A stretch of DNA of 64,000 nt from Rhodobacter sp. SGA-6-6 (GTDB taxonomy: Bacteria > Pseudomonadota > Alphaproteobacteria > Rhodobacterales > Rhodobacteraceae): assembly GCF_011043545.1 (NCBI RefSeq), contig NZ_JAAKGP010000012.1, positions 33,672 through 97,671 on the forward strand. The letters run 5' to 3'. The translations under genes and the position numbers were made by a program. Under the pieces are notes generated by a model that saw only the letters and a list, made by a program, of their open reading frames with translations, was not told where the DNA came from and searched no databases. Shown piece by piece: positions 57,066-64,000 of the stretch (its first letter is position 1; the number at the start of each line of letters is the position of its first letter).

Positions 57066-57668
57066 TCAGAAGCGGAAGCCGACGCGCAGGGTGGCGGTGG
57101 TGGCGTCCAGGTCCACGCCCGAGCCGTCGAAATCGTCGAAGCGGTTGGTCATGACCTCGCCGCCGAGCGTCCACTGGTCGTTCAGCGCATAGGTCGCGCC
57201 GGCCCCCAGAACCCAGCCGTTGTCGGACAGGTCGGCGCCGCCGATGGTGGCATCGGCCCGCGCCGCGCCGGCGGTGGCGTAGATCAGCGTCCGGCCGGTG
57301 TCATAGCCCGCCTGCAGCTTCAGCCGGGCGATGCTGTCCAGGCTGTCGCCGCTGCCCGCCGCACCCAGGTCCAGGTCGGCCTTGTCCCAGTCGGCCTCGA
57401 TGCCGAGGACGGTGCGGCCGAGGTCCCAGCGATAGCCGGCATGGACACCGCCGATGGCGCCATTGCCGTCGAACCCGGCGCCGTTCGAGTCGAGATCGCC
57501 ATAGCCGACCTGCGCACCGACGTAGAAGCCGGCCCAGTCCCCGCCGTAATCCACCACCGGGGCGGGTTCGGCGACGATGACGGGCTCGGGCACCACCTCG
57601 ACCGGGCCGCCGGCGAAGGCGGGCGCGGCAAGGGCGGCGGTGGCCAGGAAGATTGCTGCGGTTTTCAT
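57066..57668 (-). CDS. Small outer-membrane beta-barrel protein (Omp25/OmpW-like)
   Basis: A 200-aa exported protein with signal peptide MKTAAIFLATAALAAPAFA (cleavage before GGP), a Pro/Val-rich linker, then an eight-stranded barrel starting DWAGFYVGAQVGYGDL and ending in the barrel signal ATLRVGFRF with C-terminal Phe. It resembles Omp25/31-type surface antigens of alphaproteobacteria. GGAG lies before ATG 57668; the frame extends 12 bases further. A CCGCCCGG hairpin at about 57700 lies in its leader. Function: probably structural or porin-like. Confidence 0.87.
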   Translation of the reverse strand: MKTAAIFLATAALAAPAFAGGPVEVVPEPVIVAEPAPVVDYGGDWAGFYVGAQVGYGDLDSNGAGFDGNGAIGGVHAGYRWDLGRTVLGIEADWDKADLDLGAAGSGDSLDSIARLKLQAGYDTGRTLIYATAGAARADATIGGADLSDNGWVLGAGATYALNDQWTLGGEVMTNRFDDFDGSGVDLDATTATLRVGFRF

Positions 57669-57862
57669 CACTATCTCCATTGCTCCATGGTCTCCTGCTC
57701 CGCCCGGTGAAGTCCGGGCGGCGGATGGAGGTAAAGGCTGGTGCTGCGCTGCGGCGGGGGCAATGGGTCTTCACGGGGCTGTGACGGCGCCGCCGCCGCG
57801 CGGGCCGGTTTCGGCCGTTCCCCGCCGCGGGGGACCCGGGGAAATCGGCAGGTCCCGGCCGA

Positions 57863-59671
57863 TCAGGCCCGCTCGGCCAGCGCCAGCCATTCCTCTTCGG
57901 CCGCCGCCAGCGCCGCCTGCCGCTCGGCCAGCCCTTCGGAGGCCTTGCGGAACTTCACCGGCTCCTTGTCGTAGAGGTCGGGCTGCGACAGGAACTCGGT
58001 CAGCTTGCCGATCTCGGCCTGAAGCCGGTCCATCAGCGCGGGCAGGTCGTCGAAGCGCTTGCGCTCGGTGAAGGTCAGCCCCTCGGCCTTCTTCGGCTCC
58101 GGCTTCGCATCCGGCTTCAACTTTGGTGCGGAAACACTTGTTTTTACTGTATTTTCTTGAACAACCGGACGTTGCACCGCATAGTCCGACCAGCCGCCGG
58201 GATAGACCGTCGCCCGCCCGTTCCCCTCCATCGCCACGGTCTGGGTGGCGATGCGGTCGATGAAGTCGCGGTCGTGGCTGACCAGCAGCACGGTGCCGTC
58301 GAATTCGCCCAGGATGTCCTGCAACAGGTCCAGCGTCTCGACGTCCAAGTCGTTGGTCGGCTCGTCCAGCACCAGCAGGTTGGAGGGTTTCGCCATCAGC
58401 TTGGCCAGCAGCAGCCGCGCCTTCTCGCCGCCCGACAGGCTGCGGACCGGGGCGCGGGCCTGCGCCTCGTCGAAAAGGAAGTCCTTCAGATAGGCCACCA
58501 CATGCCGCGGCTGGCCGCGCACCAGCACCTGGTCGGCGGCGCCGGAGACCTTCATCAGCGGATCGCCGGTCAGGTTCTCCCACAGGCTCGCCTCGGCATC
58601 CAGCGCGGCGCGGGTCTGGTCGAAGACGGCGATCTCCAGATTGGTGCCATGGATCACCGTGCCGGCATCCGGTTGAACTTCGCCGGTCAACATCTTGAGA
58701 AGCGTGGTCTTTCCCACCCCGTTCGGCCCGACGAAGGCCACCCGGTCGCCGCGCATCACCCGCAGCGAGAAGTCGCGGACGATGGGCTTGCCGCCATAGG
58801 TCTTGGTCAGCCCGGTCGCCTCGATCACCCGGCGGCCCGACTGCTGTCCGCTGTCCAGTTCCAGCGCCGCCGCTCCCTGCCGCCGGATCTGCGCCGCCCG
58901 GTCGGCGCGCAGCGCCTGAAGCGCCCGCACCCGGCCCATGTTGCGCTTCCTGCGGGCGGAGATGCCCTCCACCGCCCAACGGGCCTCGGCCTTGATCTTG
59001 CGGTCCAGCTTGTGGCGGGCCTCGTCCTCCTGTGCCCAGATCTCCTCGCGCCAGTCCTCGAACCCCTCGAAGCCGGCCTCGCGGCGGCGGACCTCGCCGC
59101 GGTCGATCCACAGCGTGGCGCGGGTCAGCGCCCGCAGGAAGGCGCGGTCGTGGGAGATCAGCACGAAGGCGGCGCGGGTGTCGCGCAGCTCCGCCTCCAG
59201 CCATTCGATGGCCTGAATGTCCAGATGGTTGGTCGGCTCGTCCAGCAGCATCAGCTCCGGTGCCTCGGCCAGCAGCTTCGCCAGCGCGGCGCGGCGGCGT
59301 TCCCCGCCGGAGGCGGTGGCGACGGGGGTCGCGGGGTCGAACTTCAACCCCTCGGCCACCACGCCCAGCCGGTAGGACTCGCCCTCCGGCAGCGCCGAGG
59401 CGGCATAGTCGCCCAGGGTGGCGTAGGCGGACAGGTCCGGGTCCTGCTCCATGTAGCCCACGGTCACGCCCTGCGGCACCACCCGGGCGCCGCGGTCGGG
59501 CTCCACCAGACCGGCCATCACCTTCATCAGCGTGGACTTGCCGCTGCCGTTGCGGCCGACCAGCGCCACCCGGTCGCCGGGCTGGACCACCAGCGACAGG
59601 TCGTCGAAGACGGGATTGCCGCCGAAGGTCAGCGAGATGCCGGAGAGTTGCAGGAGCGGTGCGCGGGCCAT
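57863..59671 (-). CDS. uup: ABC-F family ATPase (Uup type)
   Basis: A 602-aa soluble twin-ATPase translation factor. Two ABC domains (Walker A GRNGSGKST and GPNGVGKTT; signatures ASGGERRRAAL and LSGGEKARLLL; Walker B LMLLDEPTNHLD and LLVLDEPTNDLD) are joined by the helical P-site linker that touches ribosome-bound tRNA (around residues 215-290, EEIWAQEDEARHKLDRKI). A C-terminal coiled coil with Lys/Glu-rich segments is the Uup hallmark. These proteins rescue stalled ribosomes. Monocistronic. Confidence 0.92.
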   Translation of the reverse strand: MARAPLLQLSGISLTFGGNPVFDDLSLVVQPGDRVALVGRNGSGKSTLMKVMAGLVEPDRGARVVPQGVTVGYMEQDPDLSAYATLGDYAASALPEGESYRLGVVAEGLKFDPATPVATASGGERRRAALAKLLAEAPELMLLDEPTNHLDIQAIEWLEAELRDTRAAFVLISHDRAFLRALTRATLWIDRGEVRRREAGFEGFEDWREEIWAQEDEARHKLDRKIKAEARWAVEGISARRKRNMGRVRALQALRADRAAQIRRQGAAALELDSGQQSGRRVIEATGLTKTYGGKPIVRDFSLRVMRGDRVAFVGPNGVGKTTLLKMLTGEVQPDAGTVIHGTNLEIAVFDQTRAALDAEASLWENLTGDPLMKVSGAADQVLVRGQPRHVVAYLKDFLFDEAQARAPVRSLSGGEKARLLLAKLMAKPSNLLVLDEPTNDLDVETLDLLQDILGEFDGTVLLVSHDRDFIDRIATQTVAMEGNGRATVYPGGWSDYAVQRPVVQENTVKTSVSAPKLKPDAKPEPKKAEGLTFTERKRFDDLPALMDRLQAEIGKLTEFLSQPDLYDKEPVKFRKASEGLAERQAALAAAEEEWLALAERA

Positions 59672-59813
59672 GGCGGCGGGTTATGCGCGGAACGGCCCGG
59701 CGTCAACGCCCCCTGCCCGCCGCAAGCGGCGCAACCGGCACCGGAATTGCCGCTTCCCGCCTTGCGCCTCCGGCCAGCCGGCCTAGAACAGAGGCGCGCG
59801 CAGGAGGCAAGCC

Positions 59814-61859
59814 ATGACCGAAGAAGCACTCGTGATCTTCACGCCCTCGGGCAAGCGGGGAAGATTCCCGCTGGGAACCCCGGTGCTGACGGCGGCGCGG
59901 CAGCTGGGGGTGGACCTCGATTCGGTCTGCGGCGGCCGCGGCATCTGCTCGAAATGCCAGATCACCCCGGGCTACGGCGAGTTCCCGAAGCACGGCGTCA
60001 CCGTCGCCCCCGACGCGCTGAGCGACTGGAACGCGGTCGAGGACCGCTACAAGCGCATCCGCGGCCTGATCGACGGCCGCCGCCTGGGATGCCAGGCCAA
60101 GGTGATGGGCGATGTGGTCATCGACGTGCCGCCGGAAAGCCAGGTCCACAAGCAGGTGATCCGCAAGTCGGCCGCCGACCGGCATATCGAGATGGACCCG
60201 GCGACCCGCAGCTACTACGTCGAGGTCGAAGAGCCCGACATGCACGAACCCACCGGGGATTTGGAGCGTCTGGCCCGCGCCCTGAAGGCGCAATGGAACA
60301 TCGACGGCATCGATGCCGACCTCTCCATCCTGCGCCGGTTGCAGCCGGTGCTGCGCAAGGGCGAATGGAAGGCGACCGTGGTCTTGAACCGCGGCAACCA
60401 TGACAGCCGCCATCGCCTCTTGGACATTTTCCCCGGCTTCCACGAGGGCGCGCTTTACGGCCTTGCCGTCGACCTCGGCTCCACCACCATCGCCGCGCAT
60501 CTCTGCGACCTGGCCGACGGCAAGGTGCTGGCGTCCAGCGGCCTGATGAACCCGCAGATCCGCTTCGGCGAGGACCTGATGTCCCGCGTCTCCTACGCCA
60601 TGATGAACAAGGGCGGCGACGTCGAGATGACCAAGGCCGTGCGCGAGGCCATCAACACGCTGGCGGTCTCGGTGGCGAAGGAGGCCGGGGTGGAGCCTTC
60701 GGCGATCTACGAGATGGCGATCGTCTTCAACCCGGTGATGCACCACCTGTTCCTCGGGGTGGACCCGGTGGAACTGGGACAGGCGCCCTTCGCGCTGACG
60801 ACCTCCAGCAGCCTGTCGCTGGATGCGCGCGACCTGGACCTGACCGACCTGAACCGCAACGCAAGGGTCTATGTGCTGCCCTGCATCGCCGGCCATGTCG
60901 GCGCCGATGCCGCGGCGGTGGCGCTGTCGGAGGAGCCGAACAAGTCCAAGGACATGGTGCTGATCGTCGACGTCGGCACCAATGCGGAAATCCTCTTGGG
61001 CAACGAGACCCGGGTTCTGGCCTGCTCCTCGCCCACCGGCCCGGCCTTCGAGGGGGCGCAGATTTCCTCCGGCCAGCGCGCCGCCCCCGGCGCCATCGAG
61101 CGGGTGGAGATCGACCCCGTGACCAAGGAGCCGCGCTTCCGGGTGATCGGCGTCGACCTGTGGTCGGACGACCCGGGCTTCGAGGCTGCGGTGGCCGGCA
61201 CCGGCGTCACCGGCATCTGCGGCTCCGGCATCATCGAGGCGGTGGCCGAGATGCGGATGGCCGGGCTGGTGGACCAGGGCGGCCTGATCGGCAGCCCCGA
61301 TCAGACCGGAACCTGGCGCTGCGAGCCGCATGGCCGCACCTATTCCTACGTCATGCACGACGCCAGCGCGGCGGGCGGGCCGAAGATCATGGTGACGCAG
61401 GGCGACATCCGGGCGATCCAGCTGGCGAAATCGGCGCTTTACGCCGGGGCGCGGCTGCTGATGGACACGATGGGGGTGGACAAGGTGGATCGCGTCACCC
61501 TGGCCGGGGCCTTCGGCGCCCATATCAGCCCCAGGCACGCCATGGTGCTGGGGATGATCCCGGACGTGCCGCTGGACCACGTCCGCAGCGCCGGCAACGC
61601 CGCCGGCACCGGGGCGCGGATCGCGCTTTTGAACCGTGCGGCACGCGACCAGATCGAATCGGTGGTGCATCACATCCACAAGGTCGAGACCGCCATCGAG
61701 CCGCGCTTCCAGGAGCATTTCGTCAATGCCTCCGCCATCCCCAATGCGGTGGAGCCCTTCCCGGAACTGGCCAAGGTGGTGACCCTGCCCGATGTCAGCT
61801 TCAACACCGGCGGCTCGGGCGGCGGCGGCGAGGGCGGGCGCCGGCGGCGGCGCGGCTGA
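59814..61859 (+). CDS. [2Fe-2S]/ASKHA corrinoid-protein reductive activase-like (RamA/RACo family)
   Basis: A 681-aa protein with an N-terminal plant-type ferredoxin domain: Cys39, Cys45 and Cys48 in VCGGRGICSKC and Cys93 in LGCQAK. A linker and a large ASKHA ATPase domain follow (AVDLGSTTIAAHL, VDVGTNAEILLG, LAGAFGAHISP). Such proteins use ATP to reduce inactive Co(II) corrinoid methyltransferase partners. No corrinoid protein or methyltransferase gene is in this window, so the client is elsewhere. The C-terminus ends in an odd Gly-rich then Arg-rich tail (GGSGGGGEGGRRRRRG). Confidence 0.87.
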   Translation: MTEEALVIFTPSGKRGRFPLGTPVLTAARQLGVDLDSVCGGRGICSKCQITPGYGEFPKHGVTVAPDALSDWNAVEDRYKRIRGLIDGRRLGCQAKVMGDVVIDVPPESQVHKQVIRKSAADRHIEMDPATRSYYVEVEEPDMHEPTGDLERLARALKAQWNIDGIDADLSILRRLQPVLRKGEWKATVVLNRGNHDSRHRLLDIFPGFHEGALYGLAVDLGSTTIAAHLCDLADGKVLASSGLMNPQIRFGEDLMSRVSYAMMNKGGDVEMTKAVREAINTLAVSVAKEAGVEPSAIYEMAIVFNPVMHHLFLGVDPVELGQAPFALTTSSSLSLDARDLDLTDLNRNARVYVLPCIAGHVGADAAAVALSEEPNKSKDMVLIVDVGTNAEILLGNETRVLACSSPTGPAFEGAQISSGQRAAPGAIERVEIDPVTKEPRFRVIGVDLWSDDPGFEAAVAGTGVTGICGSGIIEAVAEMRMAGLVDQGGLIGSPDQTGTWRCEPHGRTYSYVMHDASAAGGPKIMVTQGDIRAIQLAKSALYAGARLLMDTMGVDKVDRVTLAGAFGAHISPRHAMVLGMIPDVPLDHVRSAGNAAGTGARIALLNRAARDQIESVVHHIHKVETAIEPRFQEHFVNASAIPNAVEPFPELAKVVTLPDVSFNTGGSGGGGEGGRRRRRG

Positions 61860-61907
61860 CCTGTCGCCCTCGCTTGCGCGGGGTGGGAAAAGCGATAACG
61901 TCCCGCC

Positions 61908-62444
61908 ATGTCCGATGACCCCGTCGCCGATCTGATCACGAAATGCGCCGGCGGCGACCGGGCGGCCTTTCGCCTGCTCTATCGGGCCACGGCCGCGAAA
62001 CTCATGGGTGTTCTCCTGCGTATCCTCGGGGAACGGGCGGAGGCGGAGGATGCCTTGCAGGAGGTCTATACCCGGGTCTGGCTGCGCGCCGGGCGTTTCG
62101 ACCCGGCCCGGGGGCGCGGGATGACCTGGCTTGTCGCGGTGTCCCGCAACCTTGCGATCGACCGGCTGCGCGCCCGCCCCTCCGAAACGGCCGACGACGC
62201 GATGGAGACGGTCCCGGATCGGACGCCGCGGGCGGAAACCCGGCTGGTCGCGGCGGGCGAGGCAAGGCGCATCGCCGACTGTTTCACCACGCTGGAGCCC
62301 GACCGGGCCGAGGCGGTGCGCGGCGCCTATCTGGACGGACTGTCCTATGCCGACCTCGCCGCACGCCACGCGGTGCCGCTGAACACCATGCGCACCTGGC
62401 TGCGGCGCAGCCTGCTGAAGCTGAAGGAGTGTCTGGACCGATGA
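61908..62444 (+). CDS. ECF sigma factor, SigK-like
   Basis: A 178-aa extracytoplasmic-function sigma factor with regions sigma2 (GERAEAEDALQEVYTRVWLRAGRF, RGMTWLVAVSRNLAIDRLRAR) and sigma4 (LEPDRAEAVRGAYLDGLSYA, VPLNTMRTWLRRSLLKL). The following RskA-like anti-sigma and fasciclin genes identify it as the SigK/RskA type (ECF19). ATG 61908 has no good Shine-Dalgarno. It overlaps the anti-sigma gene by 4 bases, normal for sigma/anti-sigma pairs. Confidence 0.92.
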   Translation: MSDDPVADLITKCAGGDRAAFRLLYRATAAKLMGVLLRILGERAEAEDALQEVYTRVWLRAGRFDPARGRGMTWLVAVSRNLAIDRLRARPSETADDAMETVPDRTPRAETRLVAAGEARRIADCFTTLEPDRAEAVRGAYLDGLSYADLAARHAVPLNTMRTWLRRSLLKLKECLDR

Positions 62445-63097
62445 CCGACGCTTCTCTCACCCTGCGCGAGACGGACGAGGTGCTTGCCGCCGAATATGTG
62501 CTTGGCGTGCTGGACCGGGAGGAGCGCGCGGCGGTGGCGGCCCGGCTGCGGCAGGATCAGGAGTTTGCCGGGCTGGTCGCCGCCTGGGAAGAGCGGCTTT
62601 CGGGGCTGAACGGCGGGTTCGCCGAAGCCCCCGCTGCCGACCTCCTGCCCCGGATCGAGGCCCGCCTGTTCCCCGCCGCGAGGTCGCCGCGCCGCTGGTC
62701 CCCGCTGCGCTGGCTTGCGGGCGCGGGGGTGGCCGCGGCGCTGGTGCTGGCCGGGCTGGCCATGCTGCCGCCGCCCCGGTCCGACCTGGTGGCGGTGCTG
62801 GCCGCCGCGGACAACCGCCTGGCCTACGAGGTGCGCCGGTCCGGCCAGACCCTGCGCATCACCCGCGTGGCAGGGGAACCCGCGGCCGAAGGACAGGTGC
62901 ACGAGCTTTGGGTCATCGCCCCCGGCGCGGCTCCGGTCTCGCTGGGGCTGCTGCAACAGGACGCGCTGGTGGTCGATCATGCCCTGCCCGCACCGGGCTG
63001 GGTGCTGGCGGTGTCGGTCGAGCCGGCCGGAGGCTCGCCCAGCGGGCAGCCGACCGGGCCGGTGATCCTGACCGCGCAGGTCGAGGCCGGGACCTGA
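62441..63097 (+). CDS. rskA: RskA-type anti-sigma factor
   Basis: A 218-aa single-pass membrane anti-sigma factor. The cytosolic N-terminus (residues 1-80) has the RskA anti-sigma pattern LAAEYVLGVLDREERAAVAARL and WEERLSGLNGGFAE, followed by a basic stop and one membrane helix (about 85-105), then an extracytoplasmic domain with DNRLAYEVRRSGQTLRITR and VHELWVIAPG. It should hold the ECF sigma factor until a periplasmic signal triggers its proteolysis. Confidence 0.92.
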   Translation: MTDASLTLRETDEVLAAEYVLGVLDREERAAVAARLRQDQEFAGLVAAWEERLSGLNGGFAEAPAADLLPRIEARLFPAARSPRRWSPLRWLAGAGVAAALVLAGLAMLPPPRSDLVAVLAAADNRLAYEVRRSGQTLRITRVAGEPAAEGQVHELWVIAPGAAPVSLGLLQQDALVVDHALPAPGWVLAVSVEPAGGSPSGQPTGPVILTAQVEAGT

Positions 63098-63129
63098 CCG
63101 ATCACAGCCGCGTGAACCGGGCGCCGGGG

Positions 63130-63157
63130 TGAAACTTCGCCGGATGCGCCTCCGTAG
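63130..63157 (+). promoter_or_regulatory. ECF-type promoter of the fasciclin gene
   Basis: TGAAAC (63130-63135), 16 bases, CCGTAG (63152-63157). This -35/-10 pair with 16-base spacing is typical of ECF sigma factors and is the best candidate target of the adjacent SigK-like factor. Confidence 0.6.
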
Positions 63158-63208
63158 CTTCGGGCGTGAGGCGGGAATGGCCCGCCCCGGAACCCGAGGA
63201 GCCATCAC

Positions 63209-63754
63209 ATGAAGACTGTCGCAATCGCCTCCACGATCCTGGCCCTGTCCGCCGCGCTGGCCCAGGCGGAAAACCCGATGGTCGGCGGCGCGCCGATGTT
63301 CGAGGACAAGACCATCGTCGAGAACGCCGCCAACTCGGCCGACCATACCACGCTGGTGGCCGCGGTGCAGGCGGCGGGGCTGGTCGAAACCCTGTCGGGG
63401 GAAGGGCCCTTCACCGTCTTCGCGCCCACCGATGACGCTTTCGCCAAGCTGCCCGCCGGCACGGTCGAGACGCTGCTCAAGCCCGAGAACAAGGATCAGC
63501 TGGCCAGGATCCTGACCTGCCACGTCGTGGCGGCGGATGCGATGTCGGATGCGATCATGAAGATGGTCGACGACGACAAGGGCGCCCATCCGGTCAAGAC
63601 CGTCGGCGGCTGCGAGTTCACCGCCATGTATGAAGGCGACAGGATCATGATCAAGGACGGCATGGGCAACGTCGCCAATGTCACCATCGCCGACGTCAAG
63701 CAATCGAACGGCGTGATCCATGTGATCGACACGGTGCTTCTGCCCGCCATGTAA
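63209..63754 (+). CDS. Fasciclin (FAS1)-domain secreted protein
   Basis: A 181-aa secreted protein with signal peptide MKTVAIASTILALSAALAQA and a single FAS1 domain: HTTLVAAVQAAGLVETLSGE, the H1 motif GPFTVFAPTDDAFAKLPAG, and the H2 motif GVIHVIDTVLLP at the C-terminus. It resembles MPT70/MPT83 of mycobacteria, which are controlled by SigK/RskA. Function is unknown, possibly cell-surface adhesion. CGAGGAGCCATCAC precedes the ATG. Confidence 0.93.
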   Translation: MKTVAIASTILALSAALAQAENPMVGGAPMFEDKTIVENAANSADHTTLVAAVQAAGLVETLSGEGPFTVFAPTDDAFAKLPAGTVETLLKPENKDQLARILTCHVVAADAMSDAIMKMVDDDKGAHPVKTVGGCEFTAMYEGDRIMIKDGMGNVANVTIADVKQSNGVIHVIDTVLLPAM

Positions 63755-63851
63755 CCCGCGACCGGGCGGGGAAGGCATCCCGTGACGCTGCGGCCGCCCC
63801 TCCCGCCCGGCCGGCCCCCCGGGGCCTTGTTCTCCCCCGGTCCCGGGGAAT

Positions 63852-63874
63852 GGCCTCCGGTTCGCCCGGAGGCC
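63852..63874. terminator. Perfect GC hairpin before the tRNA gene
   Basis: GGCCTCCGG (63852-63860) and CCGGAGGCC (63866-63874), loop TTCGC, without a T-tract. It could terminate fasciclin transcription about 100 bases past the stop. Confidence 0.5.
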
Positions 63875-63936
63875 GCCTCCTGCCCGCGGCCGGTGCTTGA
63901 CCTCGGTTCCGCTATGGCTTACCTCAGCGAAACCGC

Positions 63937-64000
63937 GCGGGTGTAGCTCAATGGCAGAGCAGAAGCTTCCCAAGCTTACGACGAGGGTTCGATTCCCTTC
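63937..64000 (+). tRNA. tRNA-Gly (anticodon CCC), 3' end cut by the window
   Basis: Acceptor start GCGGGTG, TA, D-arm GCTC-AATGGCA-GAGC, anticodon arm GAAGC-TTCCCAA-GCTTA with anticodon CCC, variable loop, T-arm GAGGG-TTCGATT-CCCTT. The T-arm is complete at 63999 and the 3' acceptor strand lies beyond the edge. The 27-43 pair is a G-A mismatch, as read. Confidence 0.9.

Noticed and set aside
59703..62369. 888-codon antisense frame across the ASKHA and sigma-factor genes
   Set aside because: The real genes on the plus strand have clear motifs; this frame is rich in His/Arg/Gly/Ala with no domain.

Overview
This 64 kb window is GC-rich chromosomal DNA from an alphaproteobacterium, most probably a member of the Rhodobacterales (Rhodobacter/Paracoccus-like). 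The inference rests on gene content and order: an LsrB/VtlR-type LysR gene, purL followed by bolA and a CGFS glutaredoxin, alaS next to recA with a GTTC-N7-GTTC SOS box, CckA, a zapA operon divergent from tkt followed by two gap genes, and an aglEFGAK alpha-glucoside operon. I saw no insertion sequence, prophage, CRISPR array or rRNA. The window is densely packed housekeeping DNA with a few accessory catabolic modules; many neighbouring genes overlap by 1-20 bases.

Layout. 1-4.7 kb: cut-off ccmE, epmA divergent from efp, a 57-aa orphan protein, murI, and an LsrB/VtlR-like LysR regulator. 4.7-5.0 kb: an apparently unannotated regulatory locus with two LysR boxes, a promoter and a ~82-nt sRNA ending in a strong terminator. 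5-9 kb: purL, two GNAT acetyltransferases, bolA and grxD. 9-16.4 kb: an MliC-like/zapA/coiled-coil operon, tkt, a DUF808 membrane protein, then two GAPDH paralogues separated by a 47-aa membrane peptide, and a DUF1127 gene. The two gap genes and the DUF1127 gene share a LacI-type operator motif. 16.4-22.5 kb: coaD, a CBS protein, a LysR/mmsA pair, an NCS1 permease and a class II amidotransferase. 22.6-34.2 kb: a DUF1330 protein, alaS, recA, a sulfotransferase, a non-coding degenerate tandem repeat, cckA, an RsmB-like methyltransferase, guaB and a class I amidotransferase. 34.3-38.3 kb: a SLAC1-like channel, then a PhyH dioxygenase, LysR and ureohydrolase cluster.

38.4-48.5 kb is a sugar module. 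aglK, aglA, aglG, aglF and aglE on the minus strand import and hydrolyse alpha-glucosides. aglR, a GH1 beta-glucosidase and glucokinase run divergently. Mirror-image operators (AAANCGNTTT) lie at the predicted start of each divergent promoter. 48.6-57 kb holds mmcQ-like, cysS (preceded by a 13-codon leader ORF containing one Cys codon), cimA, an NDUFAF6-like protein, an MFS carrier, a DNA-3-methyladenine glycosylase, an esterase and a PLP decarboxylase. 57-64 kb holds a small outer-membrane barrel, an ABC-F ATPase, a [2Fe-2S]/ASKHA corrinoid-activator-like protein, a SigK/RskA/fasciclin module with a recognisable ECF promoter, and the start of a tRNA-Gly(CCC).

A recurring non-coding theme is AT-rich perfect palindromes placed directly behind stop codons (4900-4963, 16037-16057, 38320-38368, 50555-50624, 53011-53031). 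Two copies are nearly identical and one locus has three abutting perfect palindromes. The observations most worth following up are the LysR/sRNA locus, the palindrome family, the LacI-type operator set around the gap genes, and the leader ORF before cysS.
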